A stretch of 64,000 bases of DNA from Vibrio porteresiae DSM 19223 (lineage in GTDB: Bacteria > Pseudomonadota > Gammaproteobacteria > Enterobacterales > Vibrionaceae). The translations under genes and the position numbers were made by a program. Where the stretch lies: assembly GCF_024347055.1 (NCBI RefSeq), contig NZ_AP024895.1:2728001-2792000 (forward strand). The letters are read 5' to 3'. Shown in pieces: positions 45,148 to 54,188 of the stretch. The notes under the pieces are model-generated. The model worked only from the letters and a program-made list of their open reading frames with translations. It was not told the DNA's origin and searched no databases. The first letter of the stretch is position 1; the number at the start of each line of letters is the position of its first letter.

Positions 45148-45773
45148 TAGAACATCTCTCCTTGAATGTGCGTCTCTTCAGTCGGTTCTTCAATCCCCGA
45201 AAAACGCAGCACAAAATCCATCTGTTCGTAGAGCAGCGACCATTTCGCCGTAGCTTGATACACCGAACCTGTGCCCGAAATCGCGATCAGATATCCGTTA
45301 TCTTTCAAATAATCGAATACCTTGCTCAATTTCACTTTCAGAGTGCTCTCTTTACGCCCCACATTGAGCTTGTGCGCCACATCGTCTAATTGCGTTTGCA
45401 ACACGGGTGAAGATTCCATTTCCGCCAGCAATTCACCCTCTTTCACAATATCGCCCGCAACAATTGGGCGATCGAGATTTTGCGCCATGCGCGCTAAACG
45501 CAACCAACTGACCAAACCATCGAGTTTATCGCTCACCAATTCAAACTGGCGGCGAATACTCGCTTTGTGCTCTTCCGGTTGCAGATAGCCGCAGTAATAC
45601 CCCAGCTCATCATTGGTGACTAACACCACGCGACCGATGCGCCGTAAGAACTGGCTCACCTCATCAAAATGCAGAGGCTGCGCCAAATATTGGGTCAACC
45701 CCGGCTGGCTGTAATGGCAAATCACCTCACCTTGCAGGAGCCGTTCAATGGTTTCCGTAAAACGATCACTCAT
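45147..45773 (-). CDS. jetB: JetB/MksE-like kite subunit
   Basis: A 208-residue protein consistent with tandem winged-helix kite proteins that dimerise on the kleisin (DEVSQFLRRIGRVVLVTNDELGYYCGYLQPEE; LSKVFDYLKDNGYLIAISGTGSVYQAT). It overlaps both neighbours (8 and 1 bp), so the stoichiometry is likely set by coupled translation. Confidence 0.6.
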   Translation of the reverse strand: MSDRFTETIERLLQGEVICHYSQPGLTQYLAQPLHFDEVSQFLRRIGRVVLVTNDELGYYCGYLQPEEHKASIRRQFELVSDKLDGLVSWLRLARMAQNLDRPIVAGDIVKEGELLAEMESSPVLQTQLDDVAHKLNVGRKESTLKVKLSKVFDYLKDNGYLIAISGTGSVYQATAKWSLLYEQMDFVLRFSGIEEPTEETHIQGEMF

Positions 45774-48700
45774 GATCTTCTCCTTCCTCTAACAGTGGAT
45801 TATGCCCAACCGCCGCTAACGCGGGACGATAACGACTCACGCCGCGTTTTTTATCCAACTCATTTTTCACCACAAAATAGCGACTGAGTGTTGGCGTTGG
45901 GTCGGGCTGAGCACAAAATAGCGCAATGTTGTGTTGCTGCATTAACTCAAACAAACGCCCAATATTCGCACCCGATAAGCGGCCAATTTCGTCCAACGGC
46001 CAGTGAATGCGCACTCGTTCGTCAGGACACAAAAAGCGCGTCATGCCGCAGAACACCACAATCACCGCCAGCAACGAGATACCGGTACTGCTCGCCCCTT
46101 TCAAATCCGCATCGGTGCGAATATGCACCGGACGACCGTTTTCCCGCATTGAGATGGTCAAATCCACCAGCGAATAGAGGTTACTGTTGATATGTGAGCG
46201 TTTCATGGTTTCCGACAGCTCTGTGAGCGCCTGAATAAACATCGAATTAGGCAACGATTGCTGTCCTTGCTCTACCCAGTTATCCCACACTTGTTTAAAC
46301 GATTTGAGCAGCGGCCACATTTCAAACTCCGCCACTTTCGAGCGCAGCTGCACTTCAATATCGCTGATCGCTGGGAACGTGTGTTGGGTGTAGACCTTCT
46401 CTTTAAGCATGCTCGAGACTTGATTCACTTTGCGGTTGAGATGCTCTAACGTGTCGTGATATTCAGCAATCAGGTTACCAGACGAGGCGATATTGCTGAT
46501 AATCGACCGCTCTGCTTGCGGAATAAATTCATTAATCAGTTGGCTAATATCATCAATCACCTCCAACTGATAAGTCGTGCTTGATGACACATGATGCGAG
46601 CTTTGACGTCGCGTATCACTGATGTTGCGCCAAAATTCGCCCATCTGAGTAGCCGGAGGTAAGCTTTGCAACTCTGTAGTAATTTCAAGAACTTGCTTAC
46701 GCAGATTCATCCGACCGGATTCACTACGTTTGAGCAGCGTTTCACACTGGTCTTGCACATGCTGGCGATGGGTTGGCATTACCACAGGTTGGCTAACGAA
46801 ATCTGTCGGTAACTCTTGCTCTAATGCGTGGATATCCGATGCAATATGTTCAATGCGCTTGAGTTCGTCATTGATCCCTCTCAAGGTCGTTAAATGGGTT
46901 TGCTGATCCGCGCGCCACTGCTTGGTCTGATTGTCATACTCAGTTTGATGACGCACCAATTGCTGCTCGATAGTAAACAGCGTTTGTTGCAACGCTTGCT
47001 CTGCTTGCTGTTTGCTCGTCAGCCCCGACCACTCGGTTATCAACCAGGCTTGATACTGATTGACCCGCTCACGGTATTGCGCCACCGTATCAACTCGCTG
47101 CTGCGCCTCTTCAAGCGCTTGTTTGGCAACCATTAATACCTTTTCATCAATGCCCTTTTGGGCGCAAGCACGCTGAAACGCAGCTTCAAGGTCGGCGATG
47201 CGCTGTTCAAATTGCAACGCTGCATGAGTGATTTGCTGTTGGATATGTTTGAGCTGCTCATCGAGATCGGCGGCATCAGCACTTTGGTCACTCTCTATTT
47301 GCAGCTTTTGCGCTTGCGTGTTGGCATCCCACTCTTGGCGCTCTTGTTTTGTCGTCTGCTGATACTGTTTGAGCTGAGCTTGCACTTGCTCTAATACCCG
47401 TTTTGCCTGTTCGATGCGTGCTTGTGCTGCTAACTTAGCACTCTCTTTGGCTTCTTCGGTGCGCAATTCAATTTGCTGCAAACGCTCTTGCTGTTTCTTT
47501 TGCTGCCGTTCGGCGGTGGTTCGCGTCACCATCAAGGTTTCGAGATGCTTTTTCGCTTCACGCAGTGCTTTATCAACGCGTTGAATCATCTCTTGTTTGA
47601 GCTGAATCTTACCCTCAACGTCCTGCAGTTGCTCTTGCAGTATGGCCTCATTGGTGGTGATGCTCGCCTCACCTAATACAGACACATCCAACACCAAACC
47701 AAAGACCGTTGCGCTTTCTTCGCCCCACGTAGGCTGCAAATCTTTGCGGCTGAATAACTGCGGATCGAGCACCTTAGCAATGTGCTGTTGCCAAGGGCGA
47801 TCAGCGTTTTTCAAAAAGGCATGCAGGGAGTTATCAGCTGGAAAAAGCTGGCGCGAGAGCGCGGTTTGCTGCTCACGTAATTTGTCCAGTTCATGGTTTT
47901 GTTGCCTAAGCAGATCAAGCTGTTCGTCGCGCTCGTTTTTGGCATTGCTTTCGGCAAGTAACGCTTGCTGCCATGCGGCTTGCGCCTCATTTAATGCCTG
48001 TTGAGCAGATTTACGATCTTGCTCTAAAGCCGAAATGGCTTGCTGTTCTGGCTCGGTGAAATAACTCGCCACTTGATACTGGCTCTGCTTTTCGCTCACC
48101 AAGTTATTGAGTTCTAATAACGATTCGTTGTGCTGTTCAAGGAGCGCATTGCGACCTTTTTGCCGCTCGTTAAGATAGTCGCTTATCTGTTGATGATGGC
48201 GTTTAACCAACTCACTTTGCTGTTGCAGCTTGGATTTCAGCTTCTGATCCAATTCGGCATGCTGTTTTTGGTGGCTCTGCTGCAACGACTCTTTGGCGCG
48301 CAGCATCTTGGTTTCTTCCGCAGAAACGTGTTTTAACAGGGTATCGTAATGCTGCTTGGCATCACGCAGGCTTTGTTCAAACTGCGGCAATGCCTCAATG
48401 TCATTTTGTTTTTGTTGAATCTCTTCTTGTTCCCAGCTATCGCGCTGTTCATACAGTAAATTAAGCGCTTTTACCGTGCTTTCTAAACTGCCCTCGGTAT
48501 CACTTTTTTCACTGCGTAACGCGTGGCGTTGCTGCTGGTAATGCTCTTCAAGCTGTTTTAACTGCTGACCAATTTGGTTAACTTGCTCTTCCAATTCCGC
48601 TTTTTGTTTTACTAACTGGCTTTGCCAGGTTTGCAATTCAGGGAAAGCAGAGAGCAAAAATTGCCAATCCTCTTTTAAGGAATCGTATTCACCCACCAAC

Positions 48701-49464
48701 TTACGTAACACGTTTTCTCGGGAACGAAACGAATCCAGCGCTTCTAAGTCACGAATTAAGCCTTGGTTTTTCGGGCTATAAGGTAATTCAGGAATCGATA
48801 GCTGATCTTCAAGAAAGCTATCGACCAACATGATCTTAAATTGCTCTAGCAAGCGATCATGTTTGAGTACCACCGAGGTTAATGCCTCCATGTGCTGCAT
48901 ATGGGTTGTAGCATCACCCAGACAGTAACGCCCCGCATCGGCAAGGGCTTTGACGCCACTACTGCCACGCCCTAAACGGCGATGATCATTTTGCAATACA
49001 GCGCGATATTCGCGCGTAGTGTCGTATTGGTTCGACACCTCAAAACCGTATTGAGTAACATGCTGACGGAGCAAAATGCGCGCTTCAACACCCTCATCAA
49101 AATGGCGCTGCATCGCTGGGCTAAACAAAGCCGCATCCGCCGAGCCTGCAATAAATCGATAAGCAAAAGTGTTGCTGTTTTTACGGTACATCACCACGCA
49201 GCAAGGGCCACTTTTACGCTCGTACTCAAACACCACCATGCTCTGATCGCGTGGCAGATAGAAATCCACAAACGACACCTTATCCGCACTTCTATCGACC
49301 AACTTTTGCGGCTCTTGCCCGTAGAAAATAGGAATAAGCGTTAACGCGGAGGTCTTGCCTGCCCCGTTATCTCCGGTGTTATTGGTTTGATCATAACAAT
49401 CAATCCGAGTGCGAATGCCACGGTAATACGAGTCATGCAAAATAATGGCTTTAAGTCCAAACAT
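45766..49464 (-). CDS. jetC: JetC/MksB-like SMC ATPase
   Basis: A 1232-residue SMC-type ATPase and the first gene of the operon. Walker A GDNGAGKT is at 31-38. A glutamine-rich coiled coil covers about 240-480 and 610-870, with a hinge-like domain between (FLKNADRPWQQHIAKVLDP...FGLVLDVS). The head closes with the signature-like ASSTGISLLAVIV, Walker B RIHWPLDEIGRLS and a C-terminal region. Related complexes (Wadjet JetC, MksB) extrude loops on circular plasmids and exclude them. MukB is a more distant alternative; the adjacent kleisin, kite and Toprim genes favour Wadjet/Mks. Confidence 0.75.
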   Translation of the reverse strand: MFGLKAIILHDSYYRGIRTRIDCYDQTNNTGDNGAGKTSALTLIPIFYGQEPQKLVDRSADKVSFVDFYLPRDQSMVVFEYERKSGPCCVVMYRKNSNTFAYRFIAGSADAALFSPAMQRHFDEGVEARILLRQHVTQYGFEVSNQYDTTREYRAVLQNDHRRLGRGSSGVKALADAGRYCLGDATTHMQHMEALTSVVLKHDRLLEQFKIMLVDSFLEDQLSIPELPYSPKNQGLIRDLEALDSFRSRENVLRKLVGEYDSLKEDWQFLLSAFPELQTWQSQLVKQKAELEEQVNQIGQQLKQLEEHYQQQRHALRSEKSDTEGSLESTVKALNLLYEQRDSWEQEEIQQKQNDIEALPQFEQSLRDAKQHYDTLLKHVSAEETKMLRAKESLQQSHQKQHAELDQKLKSKLQQQSELVKRHHQQISDYLNERQKGRNALLEQHNESLLELNNLVSEKQSQYQVASYFTEPEQQAISALEQDRKSAQQALNEAQAAWQQALLAESNAKNERDEQLDLLRQQNHELDKLREQQTALSRQLFPADNSLHAFLKNADRPWQQHIAKVLDPQLFSRKDLQPTWGEESATVFGLVLDVSVLGEASITTNEAILQEQLQDVEGKIQLKQEMIQRVDKALREAKKHLETLMVTRTTAERQQKKQQERLQQIELRTEEAKESAKLAAQARIEQAKRVLEQVQAQLKQYQQTTKQERQEWDANTQAQKLQIESDQSADAADLDEQLKHIQQQITHAALQFEQRIADLEAAFQRACAQKGIDEKVLMVAKQALEEAQQRVDTVAQYRERVNQYQAWLITEWSGLTSKQQAEQALQQTLFTIEQQLVRHQTEYDNQTKQWRADQQTHLTTLRGINDELKRIEHIASDIHALEQELPTDFVSQPVVMPTHRQHVQDQCETLLKRSESGRMNLRKQVLEITTELQSLPPATQMGEFWRNISDTRRQSSHHVSSSTTYQLEVIDDISQLINEFIPQAERSIISNIASSGNLIAEYHDTLEHLNRKVNQVSSMLKEKVYTQHTFPAISDIEVQLRSKVAEFEMWPLLKSFKQVWDNWVEQGQQSLPNSMFIQALTELSETMKRSHINSNLYSLVDLTISMRENGRPVHIRTDADLKGASSTGISLLAVIVVFCGMTRFLCPDERVRIHWPLDEIGRLSGANIGRLFELMQQHNIALFCAQPDPTPTLSRYFVVKNELDKKRGVSRYRPALAAVGHNPLLEEGEDHE

Positions 49465-49570
49465 GAAGAGACCTTTGAATAAGCAACAAAGGTCTCATTG
49501 TACTCATCGCGCCACACAAAAAAGGGAAACACGCCTAAAATCTCAGCAGAAGTGTGATCGCGAATGCCAT

Positions 49571-50155
49571 TTAACCCAACATTGGCAGGGTTGAAGCCAC
49601 CAGTAAGCTAGCCATTGACCAGTTAAACCAACGCACATGATGATCGTGTTTAAGAAACTGACTGATTTTCTTTCCTGCATAAACCCAACTGGAACAGCAA
49701 GGAATGTTGATCAACACAAAAGTCACTGTAATCACACCCAATCCCCATAAAGTTGCCGTAGGGTTATATAAACTGACTGCTGAAAGCGCCATCGACCAGC
49801 CCTTTGGATTCACCCATTGAAACAGCATTGCGGAGAAAAATGTCATCGGGCGATAAGCTTGCGTTTCCAATTTAGGTTTACTGCGCGCGATTTTAATTGC
49901 CAAATAGAGCAAGAAAAGAACGCTTAATACCTGCAATACTTGGTGCGCGATAGGAAAACGAGTAAACACGCCCGACATGCCAACCCCCACCAAAAACACC
50001 ATTAAGCCAAACCCCAGAGCCACTCCCAGAATATGCGGAATACTGCGGGCAAATCCAATGTTCGCCCCAGAAGTCATTAACATCATGTTGTTAGGGCCAG
50101 GGGTAAAGGTAGAAACAAAAGCAAACAGAACTAATGCCAACAGCTGATCATTCAT
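49571..50155 (-). CDS. LysE/RhtB-family amino acid exporter
   Basis: A 194-residue inner-membrane protein with five to six predicted helices and the family motif near the N-terminus (FAFVSTFTPGPNNMMLMTSGANIGF). It exports amino acids or similar small molecules. It is divergent from an Lrp-family regulator 109 bp away, the standard pairing for substrate-induced exporters. The substrate cannot be read from sequence. Confidence 0.9.
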   Translation of the reverse strand: MNDQLLALVLFAFVSTFTPGPNNMMLMTSGANIGFARSIPHILGVALGFGLMVFLVGVGMSGVFTRFPIAHQVLQVLSVLFLLYLAIKIARSKPKLETQAYRPMTFFSAMLFQWVNPKGWSMALSAVSLYNPTATLWGLGVITVTFVLINIPCCSSWVYAGKKISQFLKHDHHVRWFNWSMASLLVASTLPMLG

Positions 50156-50264
50156 TTTTTGTCCTTAAGTAACATCATTTGATGAGCAAAAGGATACGTA
50201 GAATGCAGCGCAATTTTGTGCTTATATTGTGTTCATTAGCCTTAATTAAACAACAATATTGCCC

Positions 50265-50708
50265 ATGGATAAATTTAACGAAAGAATCTTGCATGAGCTG
50301 CGCAAGGACGGCAGATTATCGAATGTTGAGCTAGCAGAACGCGTAGGGCTTTCTCCTTCCGCGACACTGCGCCGTGTACAAGATCTTGAACGCACAGGGG
50401 TGATCAAAGGTTATCGCGCCATACTCGATCGCGATCAGCTTAATATCGGCGTGGTCGCTTATGTCTCTGTTGGACTCAATAACCACAGCAGGCAATCGCA
50501 GCTCGCCTTTCAGCAACACATTATGGCTGTACCTGAAATTGTGGAATGTCACAACATTACCGGTATTTACGAATACCTACTGCGCATTGAAGCCCGCGAT
50601 TTAAAACACTTTCAACGCATTCATGCCGATGTGCTTGGCGAATCAAAACAAGTGCGCGAACTCAATACCACCGTGGTGATGGACTCCCCAAAAGACGAAA
50701 GACAGTAA
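50265..50708 (+). CDS. Lrp/AsnC-family regulator
   Basis: A 147-residue regulator with N-terminal HTH (MDKFNERILHELRKDGRLSNVELAERVGLSPSATLRRVQDLERTG) and the C-terminal RAM ligand domain. I use ATG 50265, since the extra MP from a TTG codon at 50259 is unlikely. It probably controls the divergent LysE exporter in response to an amino acid; that is inference from layout. Confidence 0.92.
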   Translation: MDKFNERILHELRKDGRLSNVELAERVGLSPSATLRRVQDLERTGVIKGYRAILDRDQLNIGVVAYVSVGLNNHSRQSQLAFQQHIMAVPEIVECHNITGIYEYLLRIEARDLKHFQRIHADVLGESKQVRELNTTVVMDSPKDERQ

Positions 50709-50821
50709 GAGCAAAATAGGCAGTTAGAGCACTCTGCCCTACGCCCATTCACACTTTTATGCGCATAAAAATGTAAAATTCCGCACTTTTCTGCGCCTAA
50801 AAAATAGACAACAGCGTTAAA

Positions 50822-50852
50822 ACCAACGTGACCGTAAGCCGACCACGTTGGT
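50822..50852 (+). terminator. Terminator of the Lrp gene
   Basis: The stem ACCAACGTG/CACGTTGGT has a 13-base loop followed by CTTAT. It ends a few bases before the first HipB-type operator. Confidence 0.7.
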
Positions 50853-50854
50853 CT

Positions 50855-50900
50855 TATCCTCTAGTGGGGATAATTGAATCGTTATCCCCACTAGAGGATA
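50855..50900. promoter_or_regulatory. Two HipB-type operators upstream of the PTS gene
   Basis: TATCCTCTAGTGGGGATA (50855-50872) and TATCCCCACTAGAGGATA (50883-50900) both fit TATCC-N8-GGATA exactly and start 28 bp apart. They are inverted copies of each other. The same motif and spacing occur before hipBA in this window, so the HipB protein is the likely ligand. They are 229-274 bp upstream of the PTS start. Confidence 0.75.
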
Positions 50901-50954
50901 AAGTTCTAAAAGAACAATAAAATGGACTTTTAGATTTCAACATCCACTTACCCA

Positions 50955-50984
50955 GTTAAAAGTTCATTTAAGTGAACTTTTAAC
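50955..50984. promoter_or_regulatory. 30-bp palindrome before the PTS gene
   Basis: The arms GTTAAAAGTTCA and TGAACTTTTAAC are perfect 12-mers separated by TTTAAG. A shorter dyad GTTCTAAAAGAAC lies upstream at about 50904-50916. The GTTCAnTTAA core suits a LacI-type dimer, and a related half (GGTTCATTTAG) occurs at about 53709 upstream of the LacI gene. The MalI-like repressor is the candidate. Confidence 0.5.
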
Positions 50985-51128
50985 CTCGATGAACATAAAA
51001 AAGCACCACATTCCTCAATAATCCTGCGAAGTAAAACGTTTTTCCTCCGGTTAACTCCTTGTTATGAAGGTATAAACTAGGTCTTATACCAAACACAGTG
51101 TTCATCGTGCTTCAATTAAAGGATTAAT

Positions 51129-52640
51129 ATGGCCAATTTAGTTAAAACACTTTCCACCTCGGTATCCAAACTGTCATTAATAGGTCGAGCTTTGATGCTT
51201 CCTATTTCTCTTCTCCCTGCTGCTGGGCTGTTGCTCGCTTTGGGAGACAAGTTTGGTATTGATTTAATGATGCAAGCAGGTGGCGTTATTTTTGATAACT
51301 TGCCGCTTCTGTTTGCTATCGGCTCTGCCGTTGGTCTGGCGGGTGAGTCAGGTATCGCAGCCCTTTCGGCAGCGGTATCGATTCTAATCATCAACTCAAC
51401 CATCAGTTCGCTCCTGCACATTACTCCAGAAATGGCATCAAGCGGCGGAAAATACGCCATGGTACTTGGGATACCAACCCTCCAGATGGGGGTATTTGGT
51501 GGCCTCATTTCAGGGATTCTCGCAGCAGTTTGCTACCAGAAATTTCATGATATGAAGCTTCCCGAATTTTTAGGGTTCTTTGCAGGAAAACGATTTGTTG
51601 CTATCTCGACAGCAGCCTTTTCTTTCGTTTTGGGATTGATACTGCCCTATGTTTGGGTTTACGTCCAAAATGGCATCGATGCGTTATCACAAATCGTTAA
51701 TGGCGATAATCAGGCTCTCTCAACCTTCATTTTTGGCTTTGTCGAACGAGCGCTGATTCCACTCGGCTTACACCATGTATGGTATCCGTCATTCTGGTTC
51801 TCTTTTGGGGAATACATCGGTCCAAATGGCACAGTGACCACTGGCGATCAGACTATTTGGTTCAAAATGCTTTCTGATGGGGTGAAATCGTTCTCCACCA
51901 ACACCTACAACGATGCGGGTAAGTTCATGCAAGGCGAATTCCCATTAATGCTGTTTGCATTACCTGCTGCTTGCCTTGCTATGTATCATGAAGCCCACAC
52001 TCGCAATAAAAAGATTGCTGCGGGTATTCTATTTTCAGCCGCATTAACCTGCTTCATAACCGGCATTACCGAACCCGTTGAGTTCACGTTTATCTTCGTT
52101 GCGCCTGTGCTATACGTTTTCAATGCGATTATGGCAGGCTTGTCCTACATGACGATGTACCTCATGGGGGCACACATTGCTAAATCATTCTCAGCCGGAC
52201 TGATTGACTATATTTCTTTTGGGATCATGCCGTCGTTTAATGGCTTTCAGACACATTGGATTAACGCGATCATCATCGGCATCCCAATGGGGTTGATCTA
52301 TTACTTTGTGTTTAGAGTGGTCATCCGTAAATTTGATGTCAAAACACCAGGCAGAACCGAAAGCACTAACTCAGTCGATAACCTAGACGATCAAGCGTTA
52401 GCCAATAACGTTATTGAAGCGATTGGTGGGTTAACCAATATACACAGCTCAACTGCTTGTATCACCCGTTTACGACTTGAAGTGAATGATAAAAACGAAG
52501 TAAGCAAAGAGCAGCTAAGCCAACTCGGCGCTCAAGGCGTTGTTTATGTCGGTGACGTCGGCATTCAAGTCGTGCTTGGTGCTAGGGCTCAATTCATTTC
52601 CAACATCATTGAGCAAAAAATGCAGCCCCAGCCTAAGTGA
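51129..52640 (+). CDS. PTS EIICB permease, glucose/maltose/GlcNAc family
   Basis: A 503-residue fusion of EIIC (about 1-400, ten or so membrane helices, with GITEPVEFTFIFVAP motif) and EIIB (about 415-495) whose phosphorylated cysteine is in TACITRLRL. No EIIA is fused, so it must take phosphate from a separate EIIA-Glc. It looks closest to MalX/PtsG. AAGGA precedes the ATG. No catabolic gene is nearby. The LacI gene ends one base away on the opposite strand. Two HipB-type operators lie upstream. Confidence 0.88.
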   Translation: MANLVKTLSTSVSKLSLIGRALMLPISLLPAAGLLLALGDKFGIDLMMQAGGVIFDNLPLLFAIGSAVGLAGESGIAALSAAVSILIINSTISSLLHITPEMASSGGKYAMVLGIPTLQMGVFGGLISGILAAVCYQKFHDMKLPEFLGFFAGKRFVAISTAAFSFVLGLILPYVWVYVQNGIDALSQIVNGDNQALSTFIFGFVERALIPLGLHHVWYPSFWFSFGEYIGPNGTVTTGDQTIWFKMLSDGVKSFSTNTYNDAGKFMQGEFPLMLFALPAACLAMYHEAHTRNKKIAAGILFSAALTCFITGITEPVEFTFIFVAPVLYVFNAIMAGLSYMTMYLMGAHIAKSFSAGLIDYISFGIMPSFNGFQTHWINAIIIGIPMGLIYYFVFRVVIRKFDVKTPGRTESTNSVDNLDDQALANNVIEAIGGLTNIHSSTACITRLRLEVNDKNEVSKEQLSQLGAQGVVYVGDVGIQVVLGARAQFISNIIEQKMQPQPK

Positions 52641-53654
52641 TTAAATAAGGGTTGAATTAATCAGCATTTTTTCAATCGGTGAATGTGGCCGTTCTATCTT
52701 AGCCAACATGCGTAACGCAGCTGACTGCCCCACCGAATACAAATCGGTTTGAACAGTCATAATGCCTAAATCGCTAAATGAAGATGCACCATATTCACCA
52801 ATACTGATCAAAGCCACGTGGTCATCTAAGACGTGGCTTTGTCCTATATTTTTACCAAGTCGATTCATTAAGTTCATCACAGCTAATGCGACGTCAGCAT
52901 CGTGGCAAACCACTGCTGAGACTTGAGCATGCTGACTAAACAGCGAATGCAGAGTTTGCTCAAGATGTTGGTTGTTATCCTCAACGACCAAAATGGATTT
53001 ACTCAGGCCATTGGATTTCAACGCCAATTCATACCCAGCAATACGCTCATTCCGACAAGCGGTTCCCTTTACTCCACCAACATAAGCAATTCGGCGGTGA
53101 CCTTGTTGGATTAAATGCTCGGTGGCACAAAAACTGGCTTGGCTATTGTTTATCGCAACACTGTCTATCGTTTCAGCAATATCATGATCGGCAATGCACA
53201 CCATCGGCACCGAATTCTCTAAATCAAGTTGATAAAGGTTTAAGGTGTTATTCACACTCGCAAACAAAATGCCATCGACGCCTTTTTCTTGCAGCGTCTT
53301 AAGCTTTAAGTGAAAGAGAGAATCTTGATACTGGCACTGAGTGAGAAACAGCATGTAGCCACGCTCTTCCAACGTGTTACTGATTCCAGCGATTAACTGA
53401 TTGGGCATATGGCTATCAATGCCGTTAACGATCAAGCCAATAGTGCGACTGTATTGATTTCTCAAATTGGCTGCCGTTTGATTACGGGTGTAACCTAACG
53501 CTTCTACTGCTTGCAGCACTTTTTGGGCTGTCTCTGCAGAGATCTTTCCTTTATTACTCAATACATGGGACACCGTCGTAACGGATACCCCCACATATTT
53601 CGCCACATCCTTAATCGTAATCTTGGGGTTTGACATGGAATGGTCCATTTCCAA
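52641..53654 (-). CDS. LacI-family repressor, MalI-like
   Basis: A 337-residue repressor. The HTH is ITIKDVAKYVGVSVTTVSHVLSNKGKISAETAQKVLQAVEALGYTRN, and the ligand domain includes HLIQQGHRRIAYVGGVKGTACRNERIAGYELAL, similar to MalI. It is convergent with the PTS gene (adjacent stop codons) and probably represses it or its own promoter. The stop-to-stop arrangement differs from malI-malX, which are divergent in E. coli. The inducer is unknown. Confidence 0.85.
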   Translation of the reverse strand: MEMDHSMSNPKITIKDVAKYVGVSVTTVSHVLSNKGKISAETAQKVLQAVEALGYTRNQTAANLRNQYSRTIGLIVNGIDSHMPNQLIAGISNTLEERGYMLFLTQCQYQDSLFHLKLKTLQEKGVDGILFASVNNTLNLYQLDLENSVPMVCIADHDIAETIDSVAINNSQASFCATEHLIQQGHRRIAYVGGVKGTACRNERIAGYELALKSNGLSKSILVVEDNNQHLEQTLHSLFSQHAQVSAVVCHDADVALAVMNLMNRLGKNIGQSHVLDDHVALISIGEYGASSFSDLGIMTVQTDLYSVGQSAALRMLAKIERPHSPIEKMLINSTLI

Positions 53655-53826
53655 TATAAAAAAGCAAAGACGCTATCTTACTCTTTAGCCCACGGTGTTC
53701 AAACCGAAGGTTCATTTAGTTGGAAAAACCCAACTCAGGCTCCCCCACCATAATGACTGGTATTACCTAACCTACTGAATAGGAATCTATTAACAGTGCA
53801 ACAGTATTTACTCTTGCAGCTCAATT

Positions 53827-53900
53827 TATCCCCTATAGGGTATAAATTACTTATTATCCCCACTAAGGGATAAAACCTTGCTTATCCCCATTAGGGGATA
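53827..53900. promoter_or_regulatory. Three HipB operators before hipBA
   Basis: Sites start at 53827 (TATCC-N8-GTATA), 53855 (TATCC-N8-GGATA) and 53883 (TATCC-N8-GGATA), at exact 28-bp steps. The motif equals the E. coli HipB operator TATCC-N8-GGATA. The most downstream site ends 39 bp before the hipB start, so autoregulation is expected. Confidence 0.9.
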
Positions 53901-53939
53901 TATATTTTATGCAACTTGGAATTTGGTAAGGACCGTTTC

Positions 53940-54188
53940 ATGATTTATAGCCCGCAACAATTGGCCAATCAATTAAAGCTTATTCGCACTAAACATTCTC
54001 TGAGCCAATCTGAGCTTGCTGAAAAAGTGGGAATAAAGCAGTCCACCTTATCCAATTTTGAAAATCACCCAGACACCACGCAGTTAAAAACGGTCTTCAA
54101 AATCATTCAGGCATTGGAACTGCAACTCACTGTCAGTGAAAAAGAGCAAGCTTACGTCATCAAAGATCCTTCTGGTGAGGTGTGGTAA
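53940..54188 (+). CDS. hipB: Antitoxin HipB
   Basis: An 82-residue Cro/CI-type regulator from ATG 53940, with AAGGA eight bases upstream; a TTG at 53916 in frame is less likely. The HTH is LSQSELAEKVGIKQSTLSNFENHPD, nearly the same pattern as E. coli HipB (88 residues). It dimerises, binds the operators and neutralises HipA. Its stop shares one base with the hipA start (TAATG). Confidence 0.93.
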   Translation: MIYSPQQLANQLKLIRTKHSLSQSELAEKVGIKQSTLSNFENHPDTTQLKTVFKIIQALELQLTVSEKEQAYVIKDPSGEVW

